DNA of 64,000 nt from Ruminococcus difficilis (GCF_016680995.1 NZ_JAEQMG010000163.1:138383-202382); one strand, 5' to 3'. Counted from the stretch's first letter, positions 1 through 8,592 are shown. The notes: a model not told the origin generated them from the letters alone. Numbers and translations are program-made.

Positions 1-795
1 ATGCTCATCCAAGAATGTAATCGTTTTCAGTTTTGGGCAGTTCCGAATATAATAAAAGAGTACACCGTATCCATCGGGTTCAGCGGGTATCGTCAACGAG
101 GTCAGCTCCGGACAATCTTCAATCATCGTCGATGCCCTATCATAGACGAGAGGTTTGCCGTTGATATGATCGGGGATCTCGACGTCGCCGGTGATTCCCT
201 CTGCTCTTGTAAAATATAAATAGCCGTCATAATCCGAATAATAGAGTCTGCCGCCGTTGAGCTCGATGTAGCTTTCGTTCGAATCCGCCTCGTCCGGGGT
301 AGCGCTGCCGTGCTCTATCTCATAAGCTCCGTTACGACCGATGACCGTCTGCAATGCGGGGCATGCTTCCTTGAAATGATCGATATGATCCATGAAGCGG
401 TCAACACCGAAATTGCTGTACATCTGTGAAAAGTCGATCGAGGTGATCGGGAAATCTGTGTCGACAGTATCGAACGCGCTGTCAGCGAAATAGAATTTAT
501 CGCCGCCGTCAAAACAGACGTCATCCTTATAACCGATAAGGTATAACGGCAGCACCAGCTCACCGCTGACATTGTGAACCTCTGTGATCACGGACACGAT
601 CTCAGGCTTTTCCGACAGATCATCCTCCCAGATATACTCATTGCCGTTTTTGTCGGTATAGACATATTGATCGGCGTCTCCCGACGCGGCAGGATCGACC
701 CTTGCGGCTACAGCGCCGGATGGTACGGCAGCAACGGTACTCAGCGTCAGTATCAGCGCCAAGACCACGGATAAGATTTTCTTTTTGTTGTTCAT
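1..795 (-). CDS. Secreted leucine-rich-repeat (BspA-like) protein, C-terminus beyond window
   Basis: The frame is open from an ATG at 795 down to base 1 (265 codons, no stop), so the 3' end lies outside the window. A textbook AAAGGAGG ribosome binding site precedes the ATG. The N-terminus is a signal peptide (MNNKKKILS, then a hydrophobic stretch to about residue 28). Residues 30-190 are acidic, aromatic and unassigned. From about residue 200 the pattern GDVEIPDHINGKPL...IEDCPELTSLTIP...IRNCPKLKTITF matches the LRR_5/BspA repeat style of surface proteins in gut Clostridia. Function is probably cell-surface binding; the ligand is unknown. The LRR assignment is by motif only, and the repeat array is cut off by the window edge. 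Confidence 0.75.
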   Translation of the reverse strand, partial: MNNKKKILSVVLALILTLSTVAAVPSGAVAARVDPAASGDADQYVYTDKNGNEYIWEDDLSEKPEIVSVITEVHNVSGELVLPLYLIGYKDDVCFDGGDKFYFADSAFDTVDTDFPITSIDFSQMYSNFGVDRFMDHIDHFKEACPALQTVIGRNGAYEIEHGSATPDEADSNESYIELNGGRLYYSDYDGYLYFTRAEGITGDVEIPDHINGKPLVYDRASTMIEDCPELTSLTIPAEPDGYGVLFYYIRNCPKLKTITFLDEH

Positions 796-911
796 GATTT
801 CCTCCTTTAGTTGTTTGTGCTTAAATTGGCGAAAGAAGAACTTTTTCCGTTCTCACCAATAAAGATGCACGAAACAACAAAAAGGATCTACATTTTTTGA
901 TTTTTTTAAAT

Positions 912-2390
912 TTATCCGATGATGCCGTTATCATACAAATCCTGTTTATATCCCTGATCCAGAATGACAACCCAGAGTGTGCTTTCCGGCAAATGCGCAA
1001 TACCTACTTCGCCGCTTCTGTTAAACCTTTTTTCATATAGTTCACTCCCGTTCATTTCAACATATTCATCATAATCGGGTAAATCGTATTCCTGCCAGAA
1101 TTTCGCTGCGGCGTCCTGCGGTGTAGGAGCTTCCAAATGAAAATATATGACATCTCTTCCTTCGTTCATATCCAAATCAGTCTGTGTTTGAATATACCGA
1201 TCCTCGAGCTCATCCTTATACAACCCATCAGCAGGTCTCGGTTCCGATTGACGTAATCGATCATAATAAATCACACCATCCTGAGCGTGATCACACAGAA
1301 ATCTGGAGATCGTAAAAAGAGGCAAACCAGCCTCAATACGCATATTATTGATTTCATCAAACAGCTCTCTTTCCTGTTCGGATAGTATATCGCTCTCTTC
1401 TGTTTCGGATTGCGGCGGTTCTGTCACAGGCTTTTGGGATGAAACAGATTGAACACTATTTGAGATCTCCTCCCGATTGAGGTTTTGATTTTGTGCTGCT
1501 TCCTGTTGCTGACCCTGCGCCTGTCCGGAGCCTCCGTAGAAGCTGCCGCCCTTTTCTTCGCCGTTTCCGCCGCCTGACGCGATACCCGCGATCCCTGTCA
1601 CGGCGATCACACACGCCGCCGCTCCTGCCGCGAGCTTGATGATCAGCGAGGAACTCGCAGTCGTGAACACGCCCGCCGCGTAGCCTGCCGATCCCGAGGT
1701 GGTATAGATCGCCGGGAGGATCACTCTCCATGTTCTTTTCTTGCGGCGATTCTTCTTCGCGTCCTTTTGCAACAGCTGAACAAACACCTCGCCGAAGGGA
1801 GCCACGGCGACGCCGCGGAATTTCTCGCCGTACTTCTTCTCCCATTGCTCAACCTCTTTTTTAACTGAGGCACGCGCATAGCGCAGGCGGGATTTTGCCG
1901 TGCTCTCGCTGCAATCCATGATCGCGGCGATCTCCTTGAGCTTTTGCTGATGATAATAATACAGCACCAGTGTCTCGCGCTGTTCATAGGGCAGCTTCTC
2001 GATCATGCGGCGCAGCTGATCGGCGGTATCGCGCCGTTCCGCCATCGTTGCGGGCAGCATCGGCTCATCGCTTGACTGCTCCAACAGCTTCACATCGATA
2101 TCCTCGTCCGGAACAGGCAAATTCCTGCGCTTGCGCAGGATCATCAGCGCCTCATTGTTCGCGATCTTCATCATCCATGAAGAAAAGTTCCTGTCGTTTT
2201 TTAATGTAGACAGCTTTTGGAACACATGGATAAAGGTTAGCTGAACAGCGTCCTGCGCGTCGTCATAATTCTGCAACATGCCGTAAGTCAACGTATAGAC
2301 CGACTCGTAGTACTGATCATATAATTGTTCGTATGCCTCGGATTTTCCCGCTCGCAATCCATCTACTAATTCTTGCGATAGTTCTGTCAA
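912..2390 (-). CDS. ECF-type sigma factor fused to a membrane helix and a CAP/SCP-like domain
   Basis: 492 residues. Residues 1-185 are a complete ECF sigma factor: region 2 (about 20-90, with DAQDAVQLTFIHVF and NFSSWMMKIANNEAL) and region 4 (about 120-180, with LPYEQRETLVLYYY and a HTH of the form EIAAIMDCSESTAKSRLRYAR). A basic stretch (KKNRRKKRTWR, about 212-222) precedes a hydrophobic segment at about 249-271, predicting N-in/C-out topology. A Gln/Ser/Glu-rich linker (275-335) leads to a C-terminal domain (338-482) with LFDEINNMRIEAGLPLF and a late GEVGIAHLPES...WVVIL pattern, like CAP/SCP (cysteine-rich secretory protein) domains. The start is TTG at 2388-2390, preceded by GAGGGGGAG; no in-frame ATG exists before residue 38. 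No separate anti-sigma gene is next to it. The sigma part is secure; the CAP label is probable. Confidence 0.85.
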   Translation of the reverse strand: MTELSQELVDGLRAGKSEAYEQLYDQYYESVYTLTYGMLQNYDDAQDAVQLTFIHVFQKLSTLKNDRNFSSWMMKIANNEALMILRKRRNLPVPDEDIDVKLLEQSSDEPMLPATMAERRDTADQLRRMIEKLPYEQRETLVLYYYHQQKLKEIAAIMDCSESTAKSRLRYARASVKKEVEQWEKKYGEKFRGVAVAPFGEVFVQLLQKDAKKNRRKKRTWRVILPAIYTTSGSAGYAAGVFTTASSSLIIKLAAGAAACVIAVTGIAGIASGGGNGEEKGGSFYGGSGQAQGQQQEAAQNQNLNREEISNSVQSVSSQKPVTEPPQSETEESDILSEQERELFDEINNMRIEAGLPLFTISRFLCDHAQDGVIYYDRLRQSEPRPADGLYKDELEDRYIQTQTDLDMNEGRDVIYFHLEAPTPQDAAAKFWQEYDLPDYDEYVEMNGSELYEKRFNRSGEVGIAHLPESTLWVVILDQGYKQDLYDNGIIG

Positions 2391-2511
2391 TGGTTCTCCC
2401 CCTCTGCTTTTCTATTTATATGATGATAGAAAAACGAATTCGGATCTAAAATACAAAAAATTGTAATTATTTTGATACAGTTTATGATTATTATAAATCG
2501 TTAACGAAGAT

Positions 2512-2538
2512 AACACCATCGGCAGAACCGATGGTGTT
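2512..2538 (-). terminator. Hairpin just after cinA stop
   Basis: AACACCATCGG pairs with CCGATGGTGTT immediately downstream of the stop codon at 2541. On the minus strand only a short T-rich tract follows, so termination efficiency is uncertain. Confidence 0.45.
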
Positions 2539-2540
2539 GT

Positions 2541-3077
2541 TTACAGCTTCTCTGTTTCCTTGAGCGCGAAATACAAGGCGGCGGTGACGGCGAGTTCTCT
2601 GATCCGCTCACGGTCGGCGTTGTTCTCGCCGAGGAGCATCTTTTCGGTATGCAGACCCAGCTCGGTGCTGATGCCGATATAGACCAGTCCGACGGGCTTG
2701 TATATCGTACCGCCCAAGGGTCCGGCGATTCCGGTGGTGGAGATGCCGATATCCGCGCCCGCGAGCAATCGGACGCCGCGCGCCATCTCGGCGGCGGTGC
2801 GATCCGATACCGCGCCGTAGGTGGAGAGCGTCTCCTCGCGCACGCCGAGGATCTTGTGCTTGATATGATTCGCGTAGGTGCAAACGCCGCAGTCGAATAC
2901 GCCGGACGCGCCCGATACCGAGGTAAGAGCGCCGGATACCAATCCGCCGGTACAGCTCTCGGCAGTCGCGATGCGCTTTTTCTGCCTGGTCAATGCCGCC
3001 ACCAACAAATCGGACAGTTCCTTTTCGTCAATATGATCCTGAGCCAACAGCTCCAGTAATTCAGATGTTTTCATCAT
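2541..3077 (-). CDS. CinA C-terminal domain protein (PncC-type nicotinamide-nucleotide amidohydrolase)
   Basis: 178 residues. It matches the CinA C-terminal domain over nearly its whole length: RIATAESCTGGLVSGALTSV (about 36-55), SGVFDCGVCTYANHIKHKILGV, then the conserved STTGIAGPLGGT near residue 115. Family members with this domain deamidate nicotinamide mononucleotide to nicotinate mononucleotide in pyridine-nucleotide recycling. The N-terminal MoCF-like domain of full CinA is absent, so this is the short PncC form. Two ATGs are adjacent (3077 and 3074); GGAGG lies 2 nt from the first and 5 nt from the second, so the second may be the real start. It reads toward the sigma-fusion gene but a hairpin separates them. 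Confidence 0.88.
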   Translation of the reverse strand: MMKTSELLELLAQDHIDEKELSDLLVAALTRQKKRIATAESCTGGLVSGALTSVSGASGVFDCGVCTYANHIKHKILGVREETLSTYGAVSDRTAAEMARGVRLLAGADIGISTTGIAGPLGGTIYKPVGLVYIGISTELGLHTEKMLLGENNADRERIRELAVTAALYFALKETEKL

Positions 3078-3089
3078 AACCTCCGGGAT

Positions 3090-3246
3090 AATTAGTAATT
3101 AGGAGTTAGGAATTAGGAATTGATGGTGGGCTTCGCCCACACCCTTTTATATATTTAATAAAACGTTTCGTTCCAACAATATAGGAATCAAAACGCGGTC
3201 ACGCGTTTCCCGCAATTCCTCATTCCTAATTACTAATTCCTCATTA
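3090..3246. repeat. Heptad-armed palindromic element, family A copy 1
   Basis: Left arm reads as 7-nt units (TAATTAG, TAATTAG, GAGTTAG, GAATTAG) and the right arm as their inverted counterparts (ATTCCTC, ATTCCTA, ATTACTA, ATTCCTC). Between them lie a GGTGGGC-ttc-GCCCACACCC hairpin and an AAACGCG...CGCGTTTCCCG hairpin. A homologous copy in opposite orientation lies at 33241-33383. Confidence 0.85.
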
Positions 3247-3317
3247 TTATAAACCTTCTTCTCCCCTATTGCAATCCTCATCAAAATTTGTTAGAATTTG
3301 TTTACAAATACGGAATG

Positions 3318-3365
3318 TTGCGATTGCCGCGGGCTGACATCTATGTCGAGCCCTCGCAATGACTG
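3318..3365. repeat. Palindromic element, family B copy 1
   Basis: GCGATTGCCGC, inner stem GGGCTGACAT/ATGTCGAGCCC, then CTCGCAATGACT. It lies immediately before the rsmE ribosome binding site. Confidence 0.75.
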
Positions 3366-3380
3366 CACAACGGAGATAAC

Positions 3381-4109
3381 ATGGCTTGGTTTTTCGCGAA
3401 TGACGACCTTACAACCGAATACTATACCATCACAGGTGAGGATGCGTCGCATATCGCGCGGTCGCTCAGGATGAAGATCGGCGAAGCGCTGACCCTTTGT
3501 ACCCCCGACGGCAGACGGCATGAATGTGAGATCACCGAGATCACGCGTGACACTGTGACCGTGCGCATCCTGCGCTCGACCGAATGTGAGCAGGAGCCCG
3601 ATGTGCGCGTCAACCTGTTCATCGCGCTGATGAAGGGCGATAAGATCGACGACGTAGTGCAAAAGGCGGTCGAGTTGGGCGTAAGCGAGATCACACCGTT
3701 TCTCAGCGCGCGGTGCATCTCGCGCCCGGACGAAAAGAGCATGAGCAAAAAGCTCGCCCGGTGGCAGAAGATCGCCGATAACGCCGCCTCACAATCCCGC
3801 CGCGGCGTCATCCCGCGCGTCAACCCCTGCGTCAGCCTGCGCGATATCCCCGACATCGTCAAGGATACGGACATGTCAGTCGTCTTTTACGAATGCGGCG
3901 GTGAAAAGCTCGGCTCCCTGATCCGCGGCAAGCTCGGAACGCTCGCGCTGATCACGGGATCGGAGGGCGGCTTTGAGCAGGAGGAGATCGATTATCTCAC
4001 CGATCACGGCGTAAAGGTCGCCACATTGGGTAAGCGCATCCTGCGCGCCCAGACAGCACCCGTCGCGGCACTGTGCGCGGCGATGCTGCTGACAGGAAAC
4101 TTGGAATAA
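3381..4109 (+). CDS. rsmE: 16S rRNA (uracil1498-N3)-methyltransferase RsmE
   Basis: 242 residues, normal length for the family. The N-terminal PUA-like domain (1-75) contains EDASHIARSLRMKIGEALTLCTPDGRRHECEI broken into its usual strands, followed by a SPOUT methyltransferase domain with LFIALMKGDKIDDVVQKAVELGV, then ITGSEGGF (about 193-200) and the C-terminal LGKRILRAQTAPVAAL knot that binds S-adenosylmethionine. The enzyme methylates U1498 in the decoding region of the 30S subunit. The ATG at 3381 has a CGGAG site 5-6 nt upstream, directly after a family B palindrome, so the repeat forms part of the leader. In many Firmicutes rsmE follows prmA; here it stands alone between repeats. Confidence 0.95.
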   Translation: MAWFFANDDLTTEYYTITGEDASHIARSLRMKIGEALTLCTPDGRRHECEITEITRDTVTVRILRSTECEQEPDVRVNLFIALMKGDKIDDVVQKAVELGVSEITPFLSARCISRPDEKSMSKKLARWQKIADNAASQSRRGVIPRVNPCVSLRDIPDIVKDTDMSVVFYECGGEKLGSLIRGKLGTLALITGSEGGFEQEEIDYLTDHGVKVATLGKRILRAQTAPVAALCAAMLLTGNLE

Positions 4110-4111
4110 AA

Positions 4112-4243
4112 TCAGTGATTAGTGATCAGTGATTAGTGATCAGCAAATGGGCGGGCTCTGCCCGCACCCGATTGCTAATCATCGGAGCAAAGCGACCTGC
4201 GATACTGACCACTGACCACTAACCACTGAACACTAATACCGGA
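4112..4243. repeat. Heptad-armed palindromic element, family A copy 3
   Basis: Left arm is built of alternating ATCAGTG and ATTAGTG heptamers, right arm of ACTGACC, ACTGACC, ACTAACC, ACTGAAC, ACTAATA. The centre carries GGGCGGGC-tct-GCCCGCACCC. Same plan as the 3090 copy but with different heptamer sequence. Confidence 0.8.
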
Positions 4244-4251
4244 GGTATATT

Positions 4252-4947
4252 ATGTTAGGATTTATCTGCGCTCTCGGCATCGAGGTCGAGGGCATCGTCA
4301 AACTGATGGAAAACAAAGAAGAGACCACCATCGCCAAGATCACCTACCACAAGGGTGAGATCTACGGCAAAGAGGTCGTGTGCTGTGAATGCGGTATCGG
4401 CAAAGTCAACGCCGCCATGAGCACCCAGATCATGATCGACGCCTACCATCCCGATGTCATCATCAACAGCGGTATCGCTGGCTCACTGTCGGGCGATATC
4501 CGCATCGGCGATATCGTAATCTCCGACGACTGCGTCCAGCACGATATGGACGCTACCGAAATGGGCGATCCGCTCGGTCAGGTACAGTTCAACGATGAAA
4601 AACGCACCTACTTCCCTGCCGACAAGGCGACCGCCGATAAGCTGTATGACGCTTGTCAGACCATCGACGGCATCTCTGTGTTCCGCGGAAGGATCGCTTC
4701 CGGCGACATCTTCATCTCCGCTCACGACCGCCGCAGCCGTGTCGCGGATACCTTCAACGCACTTGCGTGTGAGATGGAGGGTGCGGCAGTCGGCACCGTT
4801 TGTTTCCGCAACGGCGTTCCGTTCGCGATATTGCGCAGTATCTCGGACGACTTCAACAACAACGAATTCATGGACTTCATGCAGTTCCGTGAGATCGCTG
4901 CCAAACGTTCGATCAAAGCGATCGAGGAATTCATCAAAAACGCATAA
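4252..4947 (+). CDS. mtnN: 5'-methylthioadenosine/S-adenosylhomocysteine nucleosidase
   Basis: 231 residues, typical length. Motifs in order: LGFICALGIEVEGI (the early Glu is the usual catalytic acid-base residue), CCECGIGKVNAAMSTQIMIDAY (about 43-64), INSGIAGSL (70-78), a nucleoside-binding stretch CEMEGAAVGTVCFRNGVPF (about 167-185), and RSISDDF, whose first Asp is the purine-protonating residue. It cleaves MTA and SAH to adenine plus the thioribosyl sugar, recycling methionine and purine and removing SAH from methyltransferase reactions. The ATG has GGAGG 6 nt upstream. It is monocistronic, with a repeat before it and a bidirectional terminator after it. Confidence 0.95.
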   Translation: MLGFICALGIEVEGIVKLMENKEETTIAKITYHKGEIYGKEVVCCECGIGKVNAAMSTQIMIDAYHPDVIINSGIAGSLSGDIRIGDIVISDDCVQHDMDATEMGDPLGQVQFNDEKRTYFPADKATADKLYDACQTIDGISVFRGRIASGDIFISAHDRRSRVADTFNALACEMEGAAVGTVCFRNGVPFAILRSISDDFNNNEFMDFMQFREIAAKRSIKAIEEFIKNA

Positions 4948-4961
4948 TAAATCTTATGCTG

Positions 4962-4998
4962 AAAGCGCCGTGTACCAACCGTACACGGCGCTTTTGCG
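4962..4998. terminator. Bidirectional terminator between mtnN and the FnIII/C39 gene
   Basis: AAAGCGCCGTGTAC and GTACACGGCGCTTT form a perfect 14-bp stem with a 5-nt loop and T-runs in both directions, between convergent genes. Confidence 0.9.
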
Positions 4999-5011
4999 TT
5001 GAATATTTGTA

Positions 5012-8000
5012 TTACTTATCGAACACCCAGTACTGGGTACCGGACGCGGAGATCTCGGACATCGTGAAGGTCGTACCGATATAGCCGTTCCACCCGTTGG
5101 GATCGTAGACGATGATCCTGCCGGAGGAGGTGATGCCGGCGAGCACGATGAAGTGACCGCCACGGGTGAAGATGCCCGTATCCTGAGCGCTGATGACATA
5201 CTTGCCCTGCTTCAGCGCGGATATCACAGCGTTCGTTTCATTGGAACCGAGCTGCCGTTCCATCGTGATACCGAAGTGATCGGAGGCGGCGCTGAAATAG
5301 CTCCAATAGGTGCCGACTCCCATCATATAGTACTTGTTGCCGCACCAGCTAACAGCATCGATCGGCGTGATCCTCCTGTCCTTTATGGTGGATGCGACCA
5401 TAGCGAAACAGGTGGGACCGCAGCCGGACCACGCGATGGTATCGTCGCCGTACGGATAACTATACTGGGTCTGGTCGTAGTAGTAGAAGTCGCCCGACGT
5501 ATCACCGCCGCCTTCCACGGTGATGACAAAGCCATCCGGGTCAAAGCCGCTGTAAAAATCGGTTCCCGCATAATTGATGACCCTGACCGTATAGGTATAG
5601 GTCTCGCCTGCCCATACGTCGGTATCGGTATAGCTGTTGGAGCTCGTATCACCGAGCCTGCTCCATGAACCGTTGATCTTTTTGTAGACGCGATATCGTG
5701 AAGCGCCGTTCGGGCTGTTCCATGTGAGCGTCACGCCGTCGGGATCGGCGTCGACGTCGATCAGCTTGGGAGCGGAAACATAGTAAATGCTCACACCGGT
5801 CGTGTCGCAGTCGGAGGTGAACGCCGTGCCGTCGGAGGTGATACACCGCACGGTATAACGATAGGAATAACCTGACGAAACGTCGGTGTCGATCACGGAG
5901 GTACCGGTCGTTTCGGTCAGCTTTGTCCATCCGCGGCTGCCGTAGTAGTAGACGCGGTATTTTTCCGCACCGGGAGACGCTTTCCACGAGATCTCGATGC
6001 CGTTTCTGGTAAAATCTGGTTCATACATAACAGGCATATAGGTAAACGGACACAAAACGCCGTCGTGGTTAAAATCGGAGGTGAAGCTGTTGCCGTCCGC
6101 CGAGATACAGCGCACGGTATAGCGGTAGGTATAGCCGGAGGCAACGTCGTCATCGATCACGGAGGTACCGGTCGTCTCGGTCAGCCGCGTCCAACCGTCT
6201 CTGCCGTAGTAGTAGACGCGGTATTTCGCGGCGCCCGCGGAGGGCTTCCAACTGATCTTGATACGGTTCTTATCACATTCCGCGCTGAGATTTTGCGGCG
6301 CGGCGATATAATGGAGCGATTTTCCCGTGCCGTCAAAGTCGGACTCGAACTGTGTTCCCTCCGCGTTGATACAGCGCACGGTATAGGTATAATCCCTGCC
6401 CGATTCGGCGTTGTGTACGAACGTGTTGGAGGTCGTCTCGCCGGCTTTTGTCCAGCCGCCGTCGGTCTTGTAATAGACGCGGTATTTTGTCGCGCCTTTG
6501 CTCGCGCTCCATGTGACTTCCACGCCCTCGGCTCCGCCTCTGACGCTCGTCAGCTTCGGCATCTCGACATAGCGCATGCTCTTGCCGGGATAGAAATCCG
6601 AAGTGAACTGTGTCGCCTCTTTGTTCAGACAGCGCACGGTATAGGTGTAGGTGTAGCCGGATTCGATGTCATCGTCCTCAAAGGAGGTCTGTGTCGTATC
6701 GGCGAGCTTTGTCCAGCCGTTCGCGCCGCGGTAATACACGCGGTACAGCTCGGCTCCCTCCACCGCGTCCCAACGGATGGTGATGCTCTTTTCGTTGCAC
6801 ACGAGCTCAAAATCAGGCGCGTTGATAAAGGTATGGGATACGCCGGGTCTGAACGAGCTCAGGAACGCGTCGCCCGCGTCGTTGACACAGCGCACGGTAT
6901 AGGTATAGGTGGCGCCGGACGCGACGTCGGTATCGACATAGGAGGTTTCGGCGGTATCCGTCATCCTCGTCCAGCCGTTTCTGCCGCGATAATAGACGCG
7001 GTATTTTTGCGCGCCGCCGACCGCATCCCAGCTGATACGAACGCCGTCCTCGGTATTGGTCAGCGAGGTAATAGTGGGGGCGGTGTAAAACCTGACGCTT
7101 TTGCCGGGACGATAGCTGCTGGTGAACTCGGTACCCTCCGCGTTGACGCAGCGCACGGTATAGGTGTAGTTGTAGCCGGATTCAACGTCGGTGTCCGTAT
7201 AGGAGGTATCGGTCGTATCGACCAGCTTCGTCCAGCCGCGGCTGCCGTAGTAATAGATACGGTATTTCTCCGCGCCTTGGACAGCCTGCCACGAGATATC
7301 GACGCCGTCCGTTCCGTTGCTGACGGAAAAATCGGGAGCATCCATATATGTCCCTTTGATACCGTCACGGTCAAAGGCACTGACATATTCGCCCGCCGCG
7401 TTCATACAGCATACGGTGTAGGTGTAGGTCACGCCGGAGCTCACTTCTTCATCCAGATACGAGGTATCGGTGGTATCCGCCATCCTTGTCCAGCCGTTTT
7501 TGCCGCGATAAAAGACACGGTATTTGTCGGCGCCGGGACATGCCTGCCACGTGATACGGATCCCGCTGTCGGTGCCGGTCGCGGACAACAGCACGGGCGC
7601 GGCGATATAGCGGATGGATTTTCCTGTTGTATCACAGTCGCTGGTGTAGCGCTCGCCGTCGGCGGTAACGCACCGCACGGTATAGGTATAGGTGTTGCCG
7701 GAGCGCACATCATCATCCAGCAGATAGTTGTTTTCCGTTGTCGCCATGCGCGTCCATCCGTTGGAACCGCGGTAAAACACACGGTAGCCTTCGGCGCCTT
7801 CGATCGCGTCCCACTTGAGCATCACGCCGCCTGCCGTGTTCTCGACACTCAGCACGGGTGCTCTCAGATACGCGTGGGTCAGCCCTGTTTCATCAAAATA
7901 ATCAAACATATACGCGCCGCTGCTCGTCAGCTCTCTGACGGTATAGCGGTAGCGGTTGCCGTAGGTAACGTTTTCATCCAGATAAGAGTTGTCGGAGGAT

Positions 8001-8518
8001 ACGGCGATCTGCTTCCACGCGTTGTTCTCCATACGCAGTACAGCCACCTTGCTGACGCCCGAAGCCTTGTTCCAGTAGATACGGATGCCCTCATCCGTTG
8101 TATCCGCACCGGTCAATACGGCGGGAGCGGAATAGGTGATCGTTTTTGTAGCGGTGGTGGTCATAACATCGTCGGAAGCGGTCATTCCGTAGAGGCGATA
8201 TCGATACGTGTTGCCCGAAACGACGGACGGATCGACATAATACAGCTGTGTCGTATCCGTCAGCCTTTGCCAGCCGCGGCCGTCGCTGTACCATTTGTCC
8301 ACACGATAATGATGGACGCCTGAGATCGTCTGCCACTCGATGCGGACGCCCTCCCGGTCGGAACGCATCGAAGTGATCACGGGCACACCTGCCCCGACCT
8401 CTGCTGCTGACGGCTCACCGTTTTCATCCTCCAGCTCAACGGCCGTTACGCTCAAAAATGAGGAAAGCATCAGAACCGCCAGCAATGCGGCAATCGTTTT
8501 TTGTAATACTCTTCGCAT
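5012..8518 (-). CDS. Secreted protein with 11 fibronectin-III modules and a C-terminal C39-like peptidase
   Basis: 1168 residues. A signal peptide (MRRVLQKTIAALLAVLMLSS...) is followed by about 11 fibronectin type III modules of about 85 residues (about 45-1000), each with GVxIxW...GAxKYRVYYRGxxGWT...D..V.SG.TYTYTVRC. Residues 1006-1168 are a Peptidase_C39_2-type papain-like domain: Cys1033 in SGCGPT, His1122 in GGHFIVL and Asp1139 in YDPN form a complete catalytic set. It is probably displayed or secreted as a long filament with an enzymatic tip; substrate unknown. There is no sortase motif, dockerin or transmembrane anchor at the C-terminus. The start ATG has AGAGGTGAT upstream and a consensus promoter at 8593-8621. 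Its modules are clearly paralogous to those of the gene at 10203. Confidence 0.9.
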   Translation of the reverse strand: MRRVLQKTIAALLAVLMLSSFLSVTAVELEDENGEPSAAEVGAGVPVITSMRSDREGVRIEWQTISGVHHYRVDKWYSDGRGWQRLTDTTQLYYVDPSVVSGNTYRYRLYGMTASDDVMTTTATKTITYSAPAVLTGADTTDEGIRIYWNKASGVSKVAVLRMENNAWKQIAVSSDNSYLDENVTYGNRYRYTVRELTSSGAYMFDYFDETGLTHAYLRAPVLSVENTAGGVMLKWDAIEGAEGYRVFYRGSNGWTRMATTENNYLLDDDVRSGNTYTYTVRCVTADGERYTSDCDTTGKSIRYIAAPVLLSATGTDSGIRITWQACPGADKYRVFYRGKNGWTRMADTTDTSYLDEEVSSGVTYTYTVCCMNAAGEYVSAFDRDGIKGTYMDAPDFSVSNGTDGVDISWQAVQGAEKYRIYYYGSRGWTKLVDTTDTSYTDTDVESGYNYTYTVRCVNAEGTEFTSSYRPGKSVRFYTAPTITSLTNTEDGVRISWDAVGGAQKYRVYYRGRNGWTRMTDTAETSYVDTDVASGATYTYTVRCVNDAGDAFLSSFRPGVSHTFINAPDFELVCNEKSITIRWDAVEGAELYRVYYRGANGWTKLADTTQTSFEDDDIESGYTYTYTVRCLNKEATQFTSDFYPGKSMRYVEMPKLTSVRGGAEGVEVTWSASKGATKYRVYYKTDGGWTKAGETTSNTFVHNAESGRDYTYTVRCINAEGTQFESDFDGTGKSLHYIAAPQNLSAECDKNRIKISWKPSAGAAKYRVYYYGRDGWTRLTETTGTSVIDDDVASGYTYRYTVRCISADGNSFTSDFNHDGVLCPFTYMPVMYEPDFTRNGIEISWKASPGAEKYRVYYYGSRGWTKLTETTGTSVIDTDVSSGYSYRYTVRCITSDGTAFTSDCDTTGVSIYYVSAPKLIDVDADPDGVTLTWNSPNGASRYRVYKKINGSWSRLGDTSSNSYTDTDVWAGETYTYTVRVINYAGTDFYSGFDPDGFVITVEGGGDTSGDFYYYDQTQYSYPYGDDTIAWSGCGPTCFAMVASTIKDRRITPIDAVSWCGNKYYMMGVGTYWSYFSAASDHFGITMERQLGSNETNAVISALKQGKYVISAQDTGIFTRGGHFIVLAGITSSGRIIVYDPNGWNGYIGTTFTMSEISASGTQYWVFDK

Positions 8519-8592
8519 AGGATCACCTCTTTCTGTCTTAAATATCTATGGGTTGGCCACAGTGGAACTGTGACATATAGTTGTCTACTCTA

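Noticed and set aside
6065..8323. A 752-codon open frame on the plus strand across the FnIII/C39 gene
   Set aside because: It is the mirror of the repeated FnIII codons on the minus strand; it has no signal peptide, no recognised motif and no ribosome binding site, while the minus frame has complete domains.
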